NCBI RefSeq assembly: GCF_003434055.1 | Contig: NZ_QVEX01000006.1 | Span: 289,632 to 353,631 of the forward strand | DNA length: 64,000 nt | Reading direction: 5' to 3' | Source: Enterocloster aldenensis | GTDB lineage: Bacteria > Bacillota > Clostridia > Lachnospirales > Lachnospiraceae | In this document: positions 1-8,339 of the stretch, one piece after another | How the letters are laid out: each line of letters begins with the position of its first letter | Position numbering within the stretch: position 1 is the stretch's first letter | The notes under the pieces: model-generated | What the model was told of the DNA's origin: nothing | Seen by the model: only the letters and a program-made list of their open reading frames with translations | The model's database searches: none | Made by a program: the position numbers and the translations under genes

Positions 1-278
1 GCGGATTCCGGCGCGCAGACACCCTGGTTCTCATTCAGAAGGATCAAGTAATCCGGTTCCCGCAGCCATTCCCACTTCTGGAAATGTTCCGGCAGCATCC
101 ATGTGTCCTGGACACAGTGGAACGCCTTTGTCCGTCCGGCGGCGCGGTAATAATCCTCCAGCACCCGTGGAAGGGAACCGAACAGCTCCTTCAGATATGC
201 AATTTCATTCTCCGTATATCCCTCCAATGTATCCACTGCGTAAAGCGGCTTGAACATTTCCCAAAAAGCTGATATCAT
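1..278 (-). CDS. SUKH (SMI1/KNR4-like) family protein, 3' end outside window
   Basis: The frame opens at an ATG at 278 behind a strong AGGAGG site and runs off the left edge, so only about 92 residues are visible. The visible part begins MISAFWEMFKPLYAVDTLEG, has the acidic helix and LPRVLEDYY stretch, and ends with a LILLNENQGVC segment. This layout is typical of SMI1/KNR4 (SUKH) proteins, many of which are immunity proteins of polymorphic toxin systems. It follows the 209-residue gene upstream by 17 bases, so the two are probably cotranscribed. No toxin gene is visible here. The family call rests on motif resemblance in a partial protein. Confidence 0.6.
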   Translation of the reverse strand, partial: MISAFWEMFKPLYAVDTLEGYTENEIAYLKELFGSLPRVLEDYYRAAGRTKAFHCVQDTWMLPEHFQKWEWLREPDYLILLNENQGVCAPES

Positions 279-295
279 AATATCCTCCTCATTTT

Positions 296-925
296 CTATT
301 CATTGTCAGTTCCTGTACGCCAAAACAGAACCCCCTTCTTCCCCTTGCTTATGGGTTGAATGTCATACACGGAATCCTCATGGCAGGCCCCAAGCTCCTC
401 CACGATGGCAAAAGGCCAGGCGTTCGGGCATCCTCCCTGTGCCAGTTCTGCAAGGCTGGTTGAGTCATCCTCAATCTCCAGGCCCGTCTGTATAGCCCTG
501 ACAGGAGGGAATTGCCATACCCTTTTGGAGAATCCCAGAAGTTCCTCAATTCTCTCTTCCTTAAAGCTGACAGGATATCCTTTCGCCAGGACATCCGATT
601 CCGGTATGATGATTTCATAGGTGAACTCCCCGTCCTCCGGGTAATTGTTCATCCAGAATCCCCGAACCTCGGAATAACCACTAAGCTTATACACCACCTG
701 CTTATAATCATGAGAACAGTGTTCCGTGAATCCAAGGTTAAAATCCGCTTCCAGTTTCCGCTGGTTCCATTCAATGGTTTCTTCTAATGAATCCTCCTCA
801 TATCCCCAATAGCCTGAAAAGAATTTCATCCCCGCTTTATCAAGCTCCGTATAGAAATCCTTCACAAACGTGGGATAAAGGGCATCCCTTCTGAACTGAA
901 CCGATAGATTGAAATATGCAGGCAT
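296..925 (-). CDS. Hypothetical protein, possible immunity protein
   Basis: A 209-residue soluble protein with many aromatic and acidic residues; I do not recognise the family. It starts at an ATG behind AAGGGGC, and a plausible promoter lies just upstream (TATAAT at 958-963). It has no signal peptide or membrane segment. The following SUKH-like gene is 17 bases downstream on the same strand, and arrays of unrelated small acidic proteins like this are common in toxin-immunity loci. An immunity role is inferred only from context. Confidence 0.6.
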   Translation of the reverse strand: MPAYFNLSVQFRRDALYPTFVKDFYTELDKAGMKFFSGYWGYEEDSLEETIEWNQRKLEADFNLGFTEHCSHDYKQVVYKLSGYSEVRGFWMNNYPEDGEFTYEIIIPESDVLAKGYPVSFKEERIEELLGFSKRVWQFPPVRAIQTGLEIEDDSTSLAELAQGGCPNAWPFAIVEELGACHEDSVYDIQPISKGKKGVLFWRTGTDNE

Positions 926-957
926 ACCGCTGCCCCTTCCGTTCTTTAATAGGATAA

Positions 958-987
958 ATTATATCATATGGCGAGTGGATGCGGCAA
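958..987 (-). promoter_or_regulatory. Promoter for the minus-strand immunity-like pair
   Basis: Reading the minus strand, TTGCCG (982-987) and a perfect TATAAT (958-963) are separated by 18 bases. The ATG of the 209-residue gene follows about 33 bases after the -10 box. Confidence 0.55.
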
Positions 988-1010
988 CTGGCAGATGGGC
1001 AGGGAAAGCA

Positions 1011-1039
1011 TTGTAGAATCCAGACGCACATGCTATACT
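1011..1039 (+). promoter_or_regulatory. Promoter for the effector-binding-domain gene
   Basis: TTGTAG at 1011-1016 and TATACT at 1034-1039 have a 17-base spacer. The start codon at 1095 lies 55 bases further on. It is divergent from the promoter at 958-987, with little space between them. Confidence 0.55.
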
Positions 1040-1094
1040 TTTATAAGCTGATAGTGTTTCTTAAACGAATCGGGATTTGGAGGAAGAAATAATA

Positions 1095-1604
1095 ATGTCA
1101 AGTTTAGAAGTGAACATAGAATATATCGAGCAACAAACAATATACGGAATATGGCAAAAGTCAAATGATAAAACAATTTCCAAAGATATAAAGGCTCTGT
1201 CTAAACAGTATCATGCCGTGGTTTCCATGCCGGAGGGGAAGGTGTTACCCTATTTTGTTCTGTCCAGAAATTACAATGAGCAAAGCCGCGATTTTGAATT
1301 GTTTATTGGCAGTGAGATTAACAAGGATGGTTTAGAAAGCTACGTCCTCCCAGCCAGCGAGTACGCCAAAATCACAGTAAAACCTAAATTGGGCTTTTTG
1401 TGGGGTGCTTCTATTGGAGAGGCAAAACAATATTTCTATACAAAATGGCTGCCCACAAGTTCCTTTGAAGCATTAAATTTGGAATATGAGTATCACACAG
1501 AAAGAAGTACGGAAAAGCAGCCGGCGATTGACATTATCTTTGCCATTCGACGCAAAGCTATCAATATAAAATTAGACCCAAAGCGCGTCCGGATAGATAA
1601 GTGA
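1095..1604 (+). CDS. GyrI-like / effector-binding domain protein
   Basis: A 169-residue protein resembling the small-molecule-binding domain found in GyrI and at the C-terminus of AraC- and MerR-type regulators. Supporting segments are the early IEYIEQQTIYGIWQKS, a central hydrophobic strand with a conserved-looking aspartate and glutamate, and WLPTSSFEALNLEYEYH near the end, which matches the usual 'W LP S ... E YP' ending. No DNA-binding domain is present, so it is the stand-alone form. ATG at 1095 is chosen over the TTG at 1077 because GGAGGA sits directly upstream of the ATG. Its ligand cannot be deduced. Confidence 0.65.
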   Translation: MSSLEVNIEYIEQQTIYGIWQKSNDKTISKDIKALSKQYHAVVSMPEGKVLPYFVLSRNYNEQSRDFELFIGSEINKDGLESYVLPASEYAKITVKPKLGFLWGASIGEAKQYFYTKWLPTSSFEALNLEYEYHTERSTEKQPAIDIIFAIRRKAINIKLDPKRVRIDK

Positions 1605-1643
1605 CTTCCCTATGGAGAAGCAATACTTGGGCTTATCCAATAA

Positions 1644-1769
1644 GAATATCATATCCGAATTGGTTTTTTCGCAATTAACTATGAACCAAGTGTTTTTTTG
1701 CATGGCAATAAAACTTCCAGTGAGGAAGCTTTAAAAAGTATTCATTCGCAGTGCTTTAACATCGCATAG
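1644..1769 (+). pseudogene. Possible short gene remnant next to the IS91 copy
   Basis: An open stretch of 41 codons with no start codon contains the protein-like segment INYEPSVFLHGNKTSSEEAL and ends with a TAG inside the 3' end of the transposase reading frame. It looks like a gene tail cut by a rearrangement, but it is too short to assign. Otherwise 1605-1755 shows nothing recognisable. Confidence 0.25.
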
Positions 1770-2721
1770 GTCCATCTGACCTGCGTCCGCAGGCATATTC
1801 AGCCGAGGCAGGAACCAGATGTCCGCCACAAGCGTTACATTTACAGACATCAACCTGATATATAAGTTTAATCATTGCTGCTGCATCAAGTGATTTCAAT
1901 CTGGAGATGTATTTTTTACAGCCCAGAAGATTTCTGCATAACGTAAGCTTTTTGAGCTTGTTTTTATTGGATAGCATACCATAATGACGGATTCGGACAA
2001 ACCGTTTCGGTGGCACGTGCATTAGAAAACGGCGGATAAACTCTTCACCGGATACCGTCAGTTCCTTCCATTGCCCTGCATTATTATAATCTTTTACCGC
2101 AAAGGTAACGGATTTTTCATCCATATGTATAATCCTGTGGTTGCTGACCGCAATCCGGTGTGTGTACTTCCCCAGGTATTGAATTACTGCCTGCGCCCCT
2201 TGAAAGGTCTTTTTACAGTAGGGGCTCCATTCTTTCCCATAGCAGATGTCAAGGAGTTCCTTAAAGGCATAATGATTCTGGTATTTCTGGGAGGTACCGT
2301 GGAATTCAAGTTTCTGGTCTGTCCAAAGCTGTTTGAGTTCCATCAGATACTTACCCCGGAATACTCTGGAAATCACGCGAATCGGCTTCTGGTTGTTGTA
2401 GATGACAGGGTTCAACTCCTCCGGTACTGTGAATACGACATGAAAGTAAGGTGCATCCAAAACATCTTCTTTTCTGGCATCGACCCATTTTTCCTTTGGG
2501 AATTCCTGACACATGGGACAGTACCTGTTCCTGCAGGAATTATGGTGAATGGTAACCGTGCTGCATTCTTCACAGACACTGATATTCACTCCGAATGCTC
2601 CGGTCTTGCAGTTCATGATACTGTAGGCAGTTTTTCGCTGTACCGCTGAAAGCTTGTGAGACAGTTCATAGGATGGATAGAACTGATTGAAAATATCCTG
2701 TATGGTACATCTGTCACTCAT
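1756..2721 (-). pseudogene. IS91-family transposase with internal in-frame deletion
   Basis: The N-terminus carries the zinc-binding module (CEECSTVTIHHNSCRNRYC, about residues 50-68). The C-terminal half is typical of IS91/IS801 transposases, with FRGKYLMELKQLW, AQAVIQYLGKYTHRIA (containing the candidate catalytic tyrosine) and FLMHVPPKRFVRIRHYG. The protein is 321 residues, whereas relatives are roughly 390-400. The text jumps from NPVIYNNQK directly to PIRVISRVFRGKYL, so the segment that should hold the HUH metal-binding motif is absent. The remaining frame is open, so this is a clean in-frame deletion. A transposase lacking HUH should be inactive. The IS termini could not be defined. ATG at 2721 has GGAGGG upstream. 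Confidence 0.85.
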
Positions 2722-2939
2722 TTCCGGTTTCCCTCCGGTCTGTCAAAGGGACTCTTAATGCCGAGAAGAGATTTGTTGCTGACATGGAGATACTTTTGTG
2801 TGGTAACTTAACAATACCGAATTACAGAAGTATTTTCCACTGCTTTTTATTGATTCTTGGAAATATAAACTGCGCCACAGCCTTGGCAGGCCATCGCGCA
2901 GCGATTTTGTTCAATCGGAATTTGTGGAGGATTGCTTTT

Positions 2940-3422
2940 ATGAAAAATTTGAAAAAATACAAGAATAGTATCTGGAGAGTTCCTTTGGTTGCAGTAATTG
3001 CCGGATTTCTCTATACTCCAATTTATGTAAGAATTGTGATTCAGTTTGGTGTAATCGAACCCGGTGTGATTGACAGTCGGGTATCACTGATGACTAGCTT
3101 AGGAATCCTTGCGGCGGTTTTGATATTGGGCGGAATGCTTTTGCTTCGAAAACAGTCGAGAAAGGAAATATTTATTTCCGCCGCTGTTGTTTCTGCTTAT
3201 GGTTTGATACTGCCTCTTATCCAAGTCCTCATAGGAGCAACAACGGGACCGACTGCGGTTGTATTTATGTACTTGGGACAGCCGTTGGAATGGACCGGCT
3301 TTTTCTCGGAACTTTCTTTCTACTTAAAGGAACATTTTGAAATTTCGATTTCTGCGATTGGATGGCTGCGGTTTTTAGTTCCCTTCCTTTTTGTGTTATT
3401 CGGTCGTAGAAGAGGTGAATGA
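2940..3422 (+). CDS. Small integral membrane protein, unknown function
   Basis: 160 residues with about four hydrophobic helices (near residues 10-30, 45-62, 75-98 and 140-156) and a basic C-terminus (FGRRRGE). ATG at 2940 is preferred over upstream in-frame starts because a GGAGG lies about ten bases before it and the protein then opens with the basic MKNLKKYKN typical of a membrane protein. I do not recognise the family. It is followed by the next small gene in the same direction. Confidence 0.55.
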   Translation: MKNLKKYKNSIWRVPLVAVIAGFLYTPIYVRIVIQFGVIEPGVIDSRVSLMTSLGILAAVLILGGMLLLRKQSRKEIFISAAVVSAYGLILPLIQVLIGATTGPTAVVFMYLGQPLEWTGFFSELSFYLKEHFEISISAIGWLRFLVPFLFVLFGRRRGE

Positions 3423-3475
3423 AAAAAGATAAATTTCAGTTTATCGAACTGGAACTAAAAGCATTAGGAGGCAAA

Positions 3476-3820
3476 ATGATTTTATACAGACCTGTCGGTA
3501 CGAAAGAACTAGAATTAATTAGGGAAAGCAATTATCGAATATTTCCGCCAAGGTTAGCGGACCAGCCTATTTTTTATCCTGTACTTAACGAACAGTACGC
3601 AACTGAGATTGCTTCCGGCTGGAATGTAAAATATAATGAGGACCACAGAGGTTATGTCACAAAGTTTGAGGTAGACGACCAATATTGCGGACAGTTTGAA
3701 GTCCATCAGGTCGGGGGCGCGCACCATAAGGAGTTATGGGTCCCAGCCGAAAAACTGGGCGAATTTAATAAGCATATCATTGGGGAAATACACATCATTA
3801 AAGAATTTCCAGATAAATAG
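3476..3820 (+). CDS. ADP-ribosylation/crystallin J1-like small protein
   Basis: 114 residues starting MILYRPVGTKELELI, with FPPRLADQPIFYPVLNEQYA and later VTKFEVDDQYCGQFEVHQVG and ELWVPAEKLGEFN. This is a recurrent stand-alone family labelled 'ADP-ribosylation/crystallin J1' in many genomes; its function is not established and the label does not mean it is a glycohydrolase. The start at 3476 is chosen for the AGGAGG immediately upstream; an earlier in-frame ATG at 3419 overlaps the preceding gene and lacks such a site. Confidence 0.6.
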   Translation: MILYRPVGTKELELIRESNYRIFPPRLADQPIFYPVLNEQYATEIASGWNVKYNEDHRGYVTKFEVDDQYCGQFEVHQVGGAHHKELWVPAEKLGEFNKHIIGEIHIIKEFPDK

Positions 3821-3863
3821 CGCCTTTTCATGTTGACTGGCAACCGAAAAAATGGTGGACAAA

Positions 3864-4172
3864 ATGACCAATTGCACATTTGAAGATATAAAGGGATTGT
3901 TATCAAAAAGCATCCATGAATATGGTTTTGAGTCAGAATTACGCTTATGCTTTCATGACAACCCGAATGAATACATGATTATAATTTATGATGACCATTG
4001 CTCCTTTCAACGGTGCGGCGCCCCGGAAGAAATAAGCGGCGAATATAATTTTGAATCGTTGGATGAATTGTATAAAGCCCTGCAGATTGATGGTATTGTT
4101 TTAGAGCGGGACTGGGAAAAGGTTAGGGATTTAGAGTGCATCGATTTTGACATATTAGGCCTATGGGGCTAA
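3864..4172 (+). CDS. Hypothetical protein
   Basis: 102 residues, acidic (notably the C-terminal ECIDFDILGLWG), with no signal or membrane segment and no family I recognise. ATG at 3864 has GGTGG five bases upstream; ATG at 3852 has no ribosome-binding site. Small acidic proteins in series fit the immunity-locus reading of this region, but that is only context. Confidence 0.5.
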   Translation: MTNCTFEDIKGLLSKSIHEYGFESELRLCFHDNPNEYMIIIYDDHCSFQRCGAPEEISGEYNFESLDELYKALQIDGIVLERDWEKVRDLECIDFDILGLWG

Positions 4173-4268
4173 TGGCGGATTGGACATGCTTCTACGCTCT
4201 CTGCCGGATGTGAATGAAACAGGATTTATCAGGAGATGAAGATAAGCCAATGAAAGGAACTACACATA

Positions 4269-4616
4269 ATGGGAAAATTCAGAAAAATCATAGTGGATAA
4301 TTCAGAATATATGTGGCTCTTCCGATATGATGGTTATGACTATCAAAATTTTCCATACCTGTTGATAACCGCAAAAGCTTTTCCCAAAGCAACCCTGCAT
4401 ATAAACTTCCCAATTAAGGAGCACTTCCTGCTCAACAGCGGTTTGCCCGCTGTCTTTCAGGGGCAGCGAGTGAGCATAAACTTGAACCAGCCATTGTTCA
4501 TTTCCCAGATAATACAACAATGTAGTAAACAGGCAGATTTATCCAACCTGACCGGTTATCATTATCTGAATGGACTAGAAATCTTGAAAACAGCTGGTTA
4601 TGAATTGTTTTGGTAA
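4269..4616 (+). CDS. Hypothetical protein
   Basis: 115 residues, opening MGKFRKIIVDNSEYMWLFRY, with HFLLNSGLPAVFQGQRVSIN and NLNQPLFISQIIQ, then LNGLEILKTAGYELFW. I have the impression of a recurrent small family with an LLN-GL and INLN-P signature but cannot name it. GAAAGGA precedes the ATG. There are no membrane segments. It stands between other short genes of unknown role. Confidence 0.55.
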   Translation: MGKFRKIIVDNSEYMWLFRYDGYDYQNFPYLLITAKAFPKATLHINFPIKEHFLLNSGLPAVFQGQRVSINLNQPLFISQIIQQCSKQADLSNLTGYHYLNGLEILKTAGYELFW

Positions 4617-4694
4617 CTTTCAGTCCATATAGGCGTTAAGCAGGGGTTTATCGAAAAGTAGAATTGTTTGAAAATCAGGATTTAAGGTACCAGA

Positions 4695-5273
4695 ATGAAT
4701 CAATTAAGACAAAATTATTATGGCAGCTTATGTACGGAGATGTATGAGATTTTACATGAGAAAGCAACACAAGATGAATTAGACTTTTATGTTTCGTATG
4801 CGGAAAAAGGGGACAAAATTTTAGAAGCTCTGTGTGGCAGCGGACGTTTTCTTGTACCGTTTATGGAGTATGGATTTGATAATTGGGGAATAGACTTCTC
4901 CAGTGAAATGTTGATTTATGAGGAGAGATATGCTTCAAAATATGCACAGCCACAAGGATATGCGTATGCTATCTGTCTGAAAAAAGATAATCATCCTATC
5001 GGCTATATTAAAGTTGATATGGAAGAACACCATGATTTTGATTACGGGCTTAGAAAAGAATTCTGGCATATGGGAATTGTTACCGAGGCAGGAAAAACCG
5101 TCGTGGAACATGTAAAAAATGATGGACTGCCCTATATAACAGCAACACATGACAGAAACAATCCGAGAAGCGGTAACGTCATGCAAAAGCTTGGTATGAC
5201 ATACTGCTATTTATCAGCTCAATTTGAATGGCAATACTGGATTTGTAGCTATACTGAAGAAAGAAATCGGTAG
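4695..5273 (+). pseudogene. Chimeric ORF: methyltransferase N-terminus fused to GNAT acetyltransferase
   Basis: Residues 1 to about 73 are the start of a class I SAM-dependent methyltransferase, including the glycine motif LEALCGSGRFLVPFMEYG and GIDFSSEML. Instead of continuing with the Rossmann fold, the frame passes after about 12 residues into the middle of a GNAT acetyltransferase (about residues 86-175), with GYIKVDMEEHHDFDYGLRKE, FWHMGIVTEAG and TATHDRNNPRSGNVMQKLGM. The usual GNAT N-terminus and the final strand are missing, and the last 15 residues do not fit either family. The simplest reading is a deletion that joined two truncated genes in frame. The product is unlikely to have either activity. 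Confidence 0.75.
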
Positions 5274-5810
5274 GAATCATTTCCTCTATAATAAACAGAT
5301 ATGGGCAGTAGCCAAATGCGATTCAAATGATGATGTCCTGTATCTGGCTGATAATGGCGGAGGCACAGACATATATTATATGTTCCATTTGACTTATTCT
5401 GAATATAATGCAGATGGATTCCCCCGTATTCAGAGGATTTTTACATTGGCCTATTTGAAACCGAACAGCAAGCTGAAGATACTGCCCTGCACTATCTTAA
5501 AAATATAAAAGGGTTTTGCGATTTCCCCTGTACATACCGTATCGTGAAGAAAGATGTTATTGGTGATTTCAACAGCAGGATATCCGATTACTTATGGACG
5601 CTACAGGGATGGAACACAAATGAAAACCTCGATGAGGCAGACATCATCGAAAGCCCATGCTTCCTCACAGAAGAACAGGCGGACGCAGAACTTCCGGTCA
5701 TGAAGAAGAAATACCAACGGGCAGAATGGACTGTGATCCGATGGAAATTAGGCGCGTTGAAATGGAGTGAAGGTTTTGTCCGAATGGTCGGCGGCCTGCC
5801 TGTTAACTGA
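5224..5810 (+). pseudogene. Frameshifted hypothetical gene
   Basis: One frame (from 5224) gives GRNHFLYNKQIWAVAKCDSN, DDVLYLADNGGGTDIYYMFH and LTYSEYNADGFPR, then turns to non-protein-like text after a CCCCC run near 5421-5425. A second frame takes over at about 5430 with FYIGLFETEQQAEDTALHYL and continues through ISDYLWTLQGW, TEEQADAELPVMKKKYQRAE and WSEGFVRM to the stop at 5810. The smooth hand-over points to a single indel in one or two adjacent genes. The protein family is unknown to me. The 5' end overlaps the chimeric ORF and has no ribosome-binding site, so it too has lost its native start. Confidence 0.6.
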
Positions 5811-5838
5811 TTGCAAAATTAAAAGGAGATACAGAACA

Positions 5839-6045
5839 ATGAGCAAATATAACGCCCTATGGAAATATGTACAGAAAAACGGAAGCCATTCGTTCAAGCT
5901 TACCTTTGAGGAGATACAGGAGATTGCAGGCATTCCCATAGACCACTCTTTCTTGAATTATAAAAAGGAACTGACAGACTACGGCTATCAGGTCGGCAAG
6001 ATATCCATGAAGGAGCAGACGGTCATTTTCAATAAAGTGGGCTAA
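5839..6045 (+). CDS. Small conserved-looking hypothetical protein
   Basis: 68 residues: MSKYNALWKYVQKNG, then SFKLTFEEIQEIAGIPIDHS and a C-terminal half ending KISMKEQTVIFNKVG. The 'KY..LW.YV ... L.FEEIE.I.G.P' pattern is common in small Lachnospiraceae hypotheticals that resemble a winged-helix or DUF-type domain; no function is known to me. ATG at 5839 is preferred over 5767 because AAAAGGAG precedes it and because the upstream extension overlaps the frameshifted gene. Confidence 0.6.
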   Translation: MSKYNALWKYVQKNGSHSFKLTFEEIQEIAGIPIDHSFLNYKKELTDYGYQVGKISMKEQTVIFNKVG

Positions 6046-6075
6046 TGGATATAGATATAAGAAAGAAGGCTTTTA

Positions 6076-6249
6076 ATGGACTCACATGATACATTAGAAC
6101 AAATCAGCATGCTGAATAAGGAAAGTCAAGCCGGCCTTTTATTCTGTTATAAGGCTCTGAAAATATATGGGTATGACTATCAGCAGGCCCTTGCATTTTT
6201 AAAATCCGATAGGTTTAAGAGGTCATTCCTTACATCTCATAAGCATTAA
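6076..6249 (+). CDS. 57-residue mini-protein with UBA-like pattern
   Basis: The ORF starts MDSHDTLEQISMLNKESQAG and ends FKRSFLTSHKH. GAAGG lies about eight bases before the ATG, and it follows the 68-residue gene by 30 bases, so the two may be cotranscribed. The middle (GLLFCYKALKIYGYDYQQAL then AFLKS) has the spacing of a UBA-like three-helix domain as in the N-terminus of EF-Ts (compare C-KKAL-----D---A-EFL). It is below many annotation length cut-offs. Function unknown. Confidence 0.5.
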   Translation: MDSHDTLEQISMLNKESQAGLLFCYKALKIYGYDYQQALAFLKSDRFKRSFLTSHKH

Positions 6250-6408
6250 TTGACAGGATGTACAGATGCCAAAAGAATCTGGAACAAAACAACAGGCTGC
6301 CCTCCAATCTTCTCCCCTTTTTAAGCGGCAGAATGGCCCGATGCCGGAAAAAGCGGCCGATGACCCCGGGGGGTGCCGGGACAAGGGGCCTGGGAGATTC
6401 AAGGCACG

Positions 6409-6455
6409 CAAAAAGGACCCAAAGTATGGTTTTCACATACCTTAGGTCCTTATTT
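6409..6455 (-). terminator. Rho-independent terminator of rpsB-tsf
   Basis: On the minus strand AAGGACC (6445-6451) pairs with GGTCCTT (6413-6419), extended inwards by a near-perfect GTATG/CATAC segment, and is followed by a run of T. The hairpin is near-symmetric with T-rich DNA on the other side, so it could also stop plus-strand transcription from the accessory genes. Between 6250 and 6408 nothing else is recognisable. Confidence 0.8.
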
Positions 6456-6530
6456 TTGATATTTTAGCCCCAAAATAGTACTGTTTTGTGGGCCAACGTG
6501 CCTATTTTAAGTGGTACATCAACAGAACAA

Positions 6531-7466
6531 TTACATCCCCATCTGCTTAGCTACTTCTGCTGCAAAGTCCTCGTTCTTCTTCTCCAGACCTTCGCCTGTC
6601 TCGAAACGGATGAACTTCTTCACCTTGATGTTGGCGCTGTTAGCCTTGGCTACAGAAGCAACATACTGGGATACGCTCTGCTTGCCGTCTTCTGCCTTTA
6701 CATAAACCTGATCCAGCAGACAGGTTTCTTTCAGTTCTTTGTTGATACGGCCCTTAACCATGCCTTCGATTATCTTGTCGTTGGCATCTGGCTTCTCGTT
6801 CTTAGCTGCTGCTGTAAGGATTTCAGTCTCTTTTGCAATGTAATCATCGCTTACTTCATCCCTGCTGGTGAACATTGGCTTTAATGCAGCTGCCTGCATT
6901 GCTACGTTCTTAGCCATATCTTTGATTTCATCATTGATAACGTCTGTCTCAACATCAATCAGAACGCCAATCTTGCCGCCTGCATGAATGTAGGAAGCAA
7001 CAAAACCATTTGCCTCTTCAACCTGCTCAAAACGGCGGATGTTCATGTTCTCGCCGATAATAGCAATCTGGGATGCAAGGGCTTCCTTTACAGTCAGTGT
7101 CTCATCCTTAGCCCACTTCTCTTCCAGGAAAGCATCCAGGTCTTTAGCGCTTGTAACCAGCGCCTGTGCTGCCACATCCGCAACATAGGTCTGGAACTTC
7201 TCATTCTTAGCAACGAAATCAGTCTCAGCGTTAACTTCAACTACAACTGCTTTCTTATGGTCATCGGTTAATGCGGTAGCCACGATACCTTCAGCCGCAA
7301 TACGGCCAGCCTTCTTAGCTGCTCCGGCAAGTCCCTTTTCCCTCAGGAACTCAACGGCCTTATCCATATCGCCGTCAGTAGCTGCAAGTGCCTTCTTGCA
7401 GTCCATCATTCCGGCACCGGTCATTTCTCTTAAATCTTTTACCATTGCTGCGGTTACTGCTGCCAT
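6531..7466 (-). CDS. tsf: Elongation factor Ts
   Basis: 311 residues; guanine-nucleotide exchange factor for EF-Tu in the cytoplasm. The N-terminal UBA-like domain reads VKDLREMTGAGMMDCKKALA, followed by the core dimer-type subdomains with ETDFVAKNEKFQTY and the C-terminal GEGLEKKNEDFAAEVAKQMG. The start is the ATG at 7466 (MAAVTAAMVKDLRE) with GGAGG seven bases before; an upstream TTG in frame lies within that site. It lies 36 bases after rpsB on the same strand, the standard rpsB-tsf operon, and ends in a strong terminator. Confidence 0.98.
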   Translation of the reverse strand: MAAVTAAMVKDLREMTGAGMMDCKKALAATDGDMDKAVEFLREKGLAGAAKKAGRIAAEGIVATALTDDHKKAVVVEVNAETDFVAKNEKFQTYVADVAAQALVTSAKDLDAFLEEKWAKDETLTVKEALASQIAIIGENMNIRRFEQVEEANGFVASYIHAGGKIGVLIDVETDVINDEIKDMAKNVAMQAAALKPMFTSRDEVSDDYIAKETEILTAAAKNEKPDANDKIIEGMVKGRINKELKETCLLDQVYVKAEDGKQSVSQYVASVAKANSANIKVKKFIRFETGEGLEKKNEDFAAEVAKQMGM

Positions 7467-7502
7467 TTCATTTTCCTCCAATTATAAGTTTTAGTTTTTT
7501 AA

Positions 7503-8249
7503 TTAAGCTTCTGCTGCCTCAAACGCCTCTGCAGAAATCTCAATCTCCATTGCGCCTTCTAAAACTTCGCCCTGCTTCGCCTCGATTACAGCGTCAGCCA
7601 TCTTGGAAACAATCAGCTTAACAGCCCTGATGGCATCGTCATTGCCAGGGATAACGTAATCCAGTTCTTCCGGATCGCAGTTGGTATCAACAATACCGAT
7701 TAACGGAATACCCAGGGTATGTGCTTCCTGTACGCAGATATGCTCTTTCTTAGGATCTACAACAAAGATAGCATCCGGCAGTTTCTTCATATCTTTGATT
7801 CCGCCAAGGTTTCTCTCTAACTTATCCCACTCTTTCCTTAACTCGATGACTTCCTTCTTTGGAAGGACATCAAATGTTCCGTCCTCTGACATGGTCTCAA
7901 TCTGTTTCAGTCTTGTAATACGGCTCTGGATGGTCTTGAAGTTGGTCAGCATGCCGCCCAGCCATCTCTCATTTACATAGTACATACCGCAGCGCTCAGC
8001 CTCAGCCTTGATAGCTTCCTGTGCCTGCTTCTTGGTACCAACAAACAGGATGGTGCCGCCGTCAGCAGCAATGTCGGATACTGCCTTGTAAGCCTCGTCT
8101 ACTTTGCCCACGGACTTCTGTAAGTCGATGATGTAAATACCGTTTCTCTCGGTATAGATGTATGGAGCCATCTTAGGGTTCCATCTTCTTGTCTGGTGAC
8201 CGAAATGTACACCAGCTTCCAGTAACTGCTTCATTGAAATAACGCTCAT
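7503..8249 (-). CDS. rpsB: 30S ribosomal protein S2
   Basis: 248 residues. It binds late to the 30S subunit near protein S1 or the mRNA exit. Diagnostic segments are [71 protein letters not shown] and [17 protein letters not shown]. The start at 8249 (MSVISMKQ) has GGAGG eight bases upstream. A promoter and a structured leader of about 175 bases precede it, leaving room for autogenous control. Confidence 0.98.
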   Translation of the reverse strand: MSVISMKQLLEAGVHFGHQTRRWNPKMAPYIYTERNGIYIIDLQKSVGKVDEAYKAVSDIAADGGTILFVGTKKQAQEAIKAEAERCGMYYVNERWLGGMLTNFKTIQSRITRLKQIETMSEDGTFDVLPKKEVIELRKEWDKLERNLGGIKDMKKLPDAIFVVDPKKEHICVQEAHTLGIPLIGIVDTNCDPEELDYVIPGNDDAIRAVKLIVSKMADAVIEAKQGEVLEGAMEIEISAEAFEAAEA

Positions 8250-8339
8250 GTTCTTTACCTCCATTGGTTTTCAGCCTGCCGCGTTTCACGTGGTTCAGGC
8301 GCATCCGCCTGCTTCTCATATTTCCCGGAAGACCTGTCC

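Noticed and set aside
2071..2649. 192-codon plus-strand frame opposite the IS91 transposase
   Set aside because: It is an antisense shadow of the transposase gene, lacks a ribosome-binding site and gives low-complexity text.
1605..2780. Complete IS91 element with defined ends
   Set aside because: Neither terminus could be recognised and the transposase is internally deleted, so only the ORF remnant is annotated.
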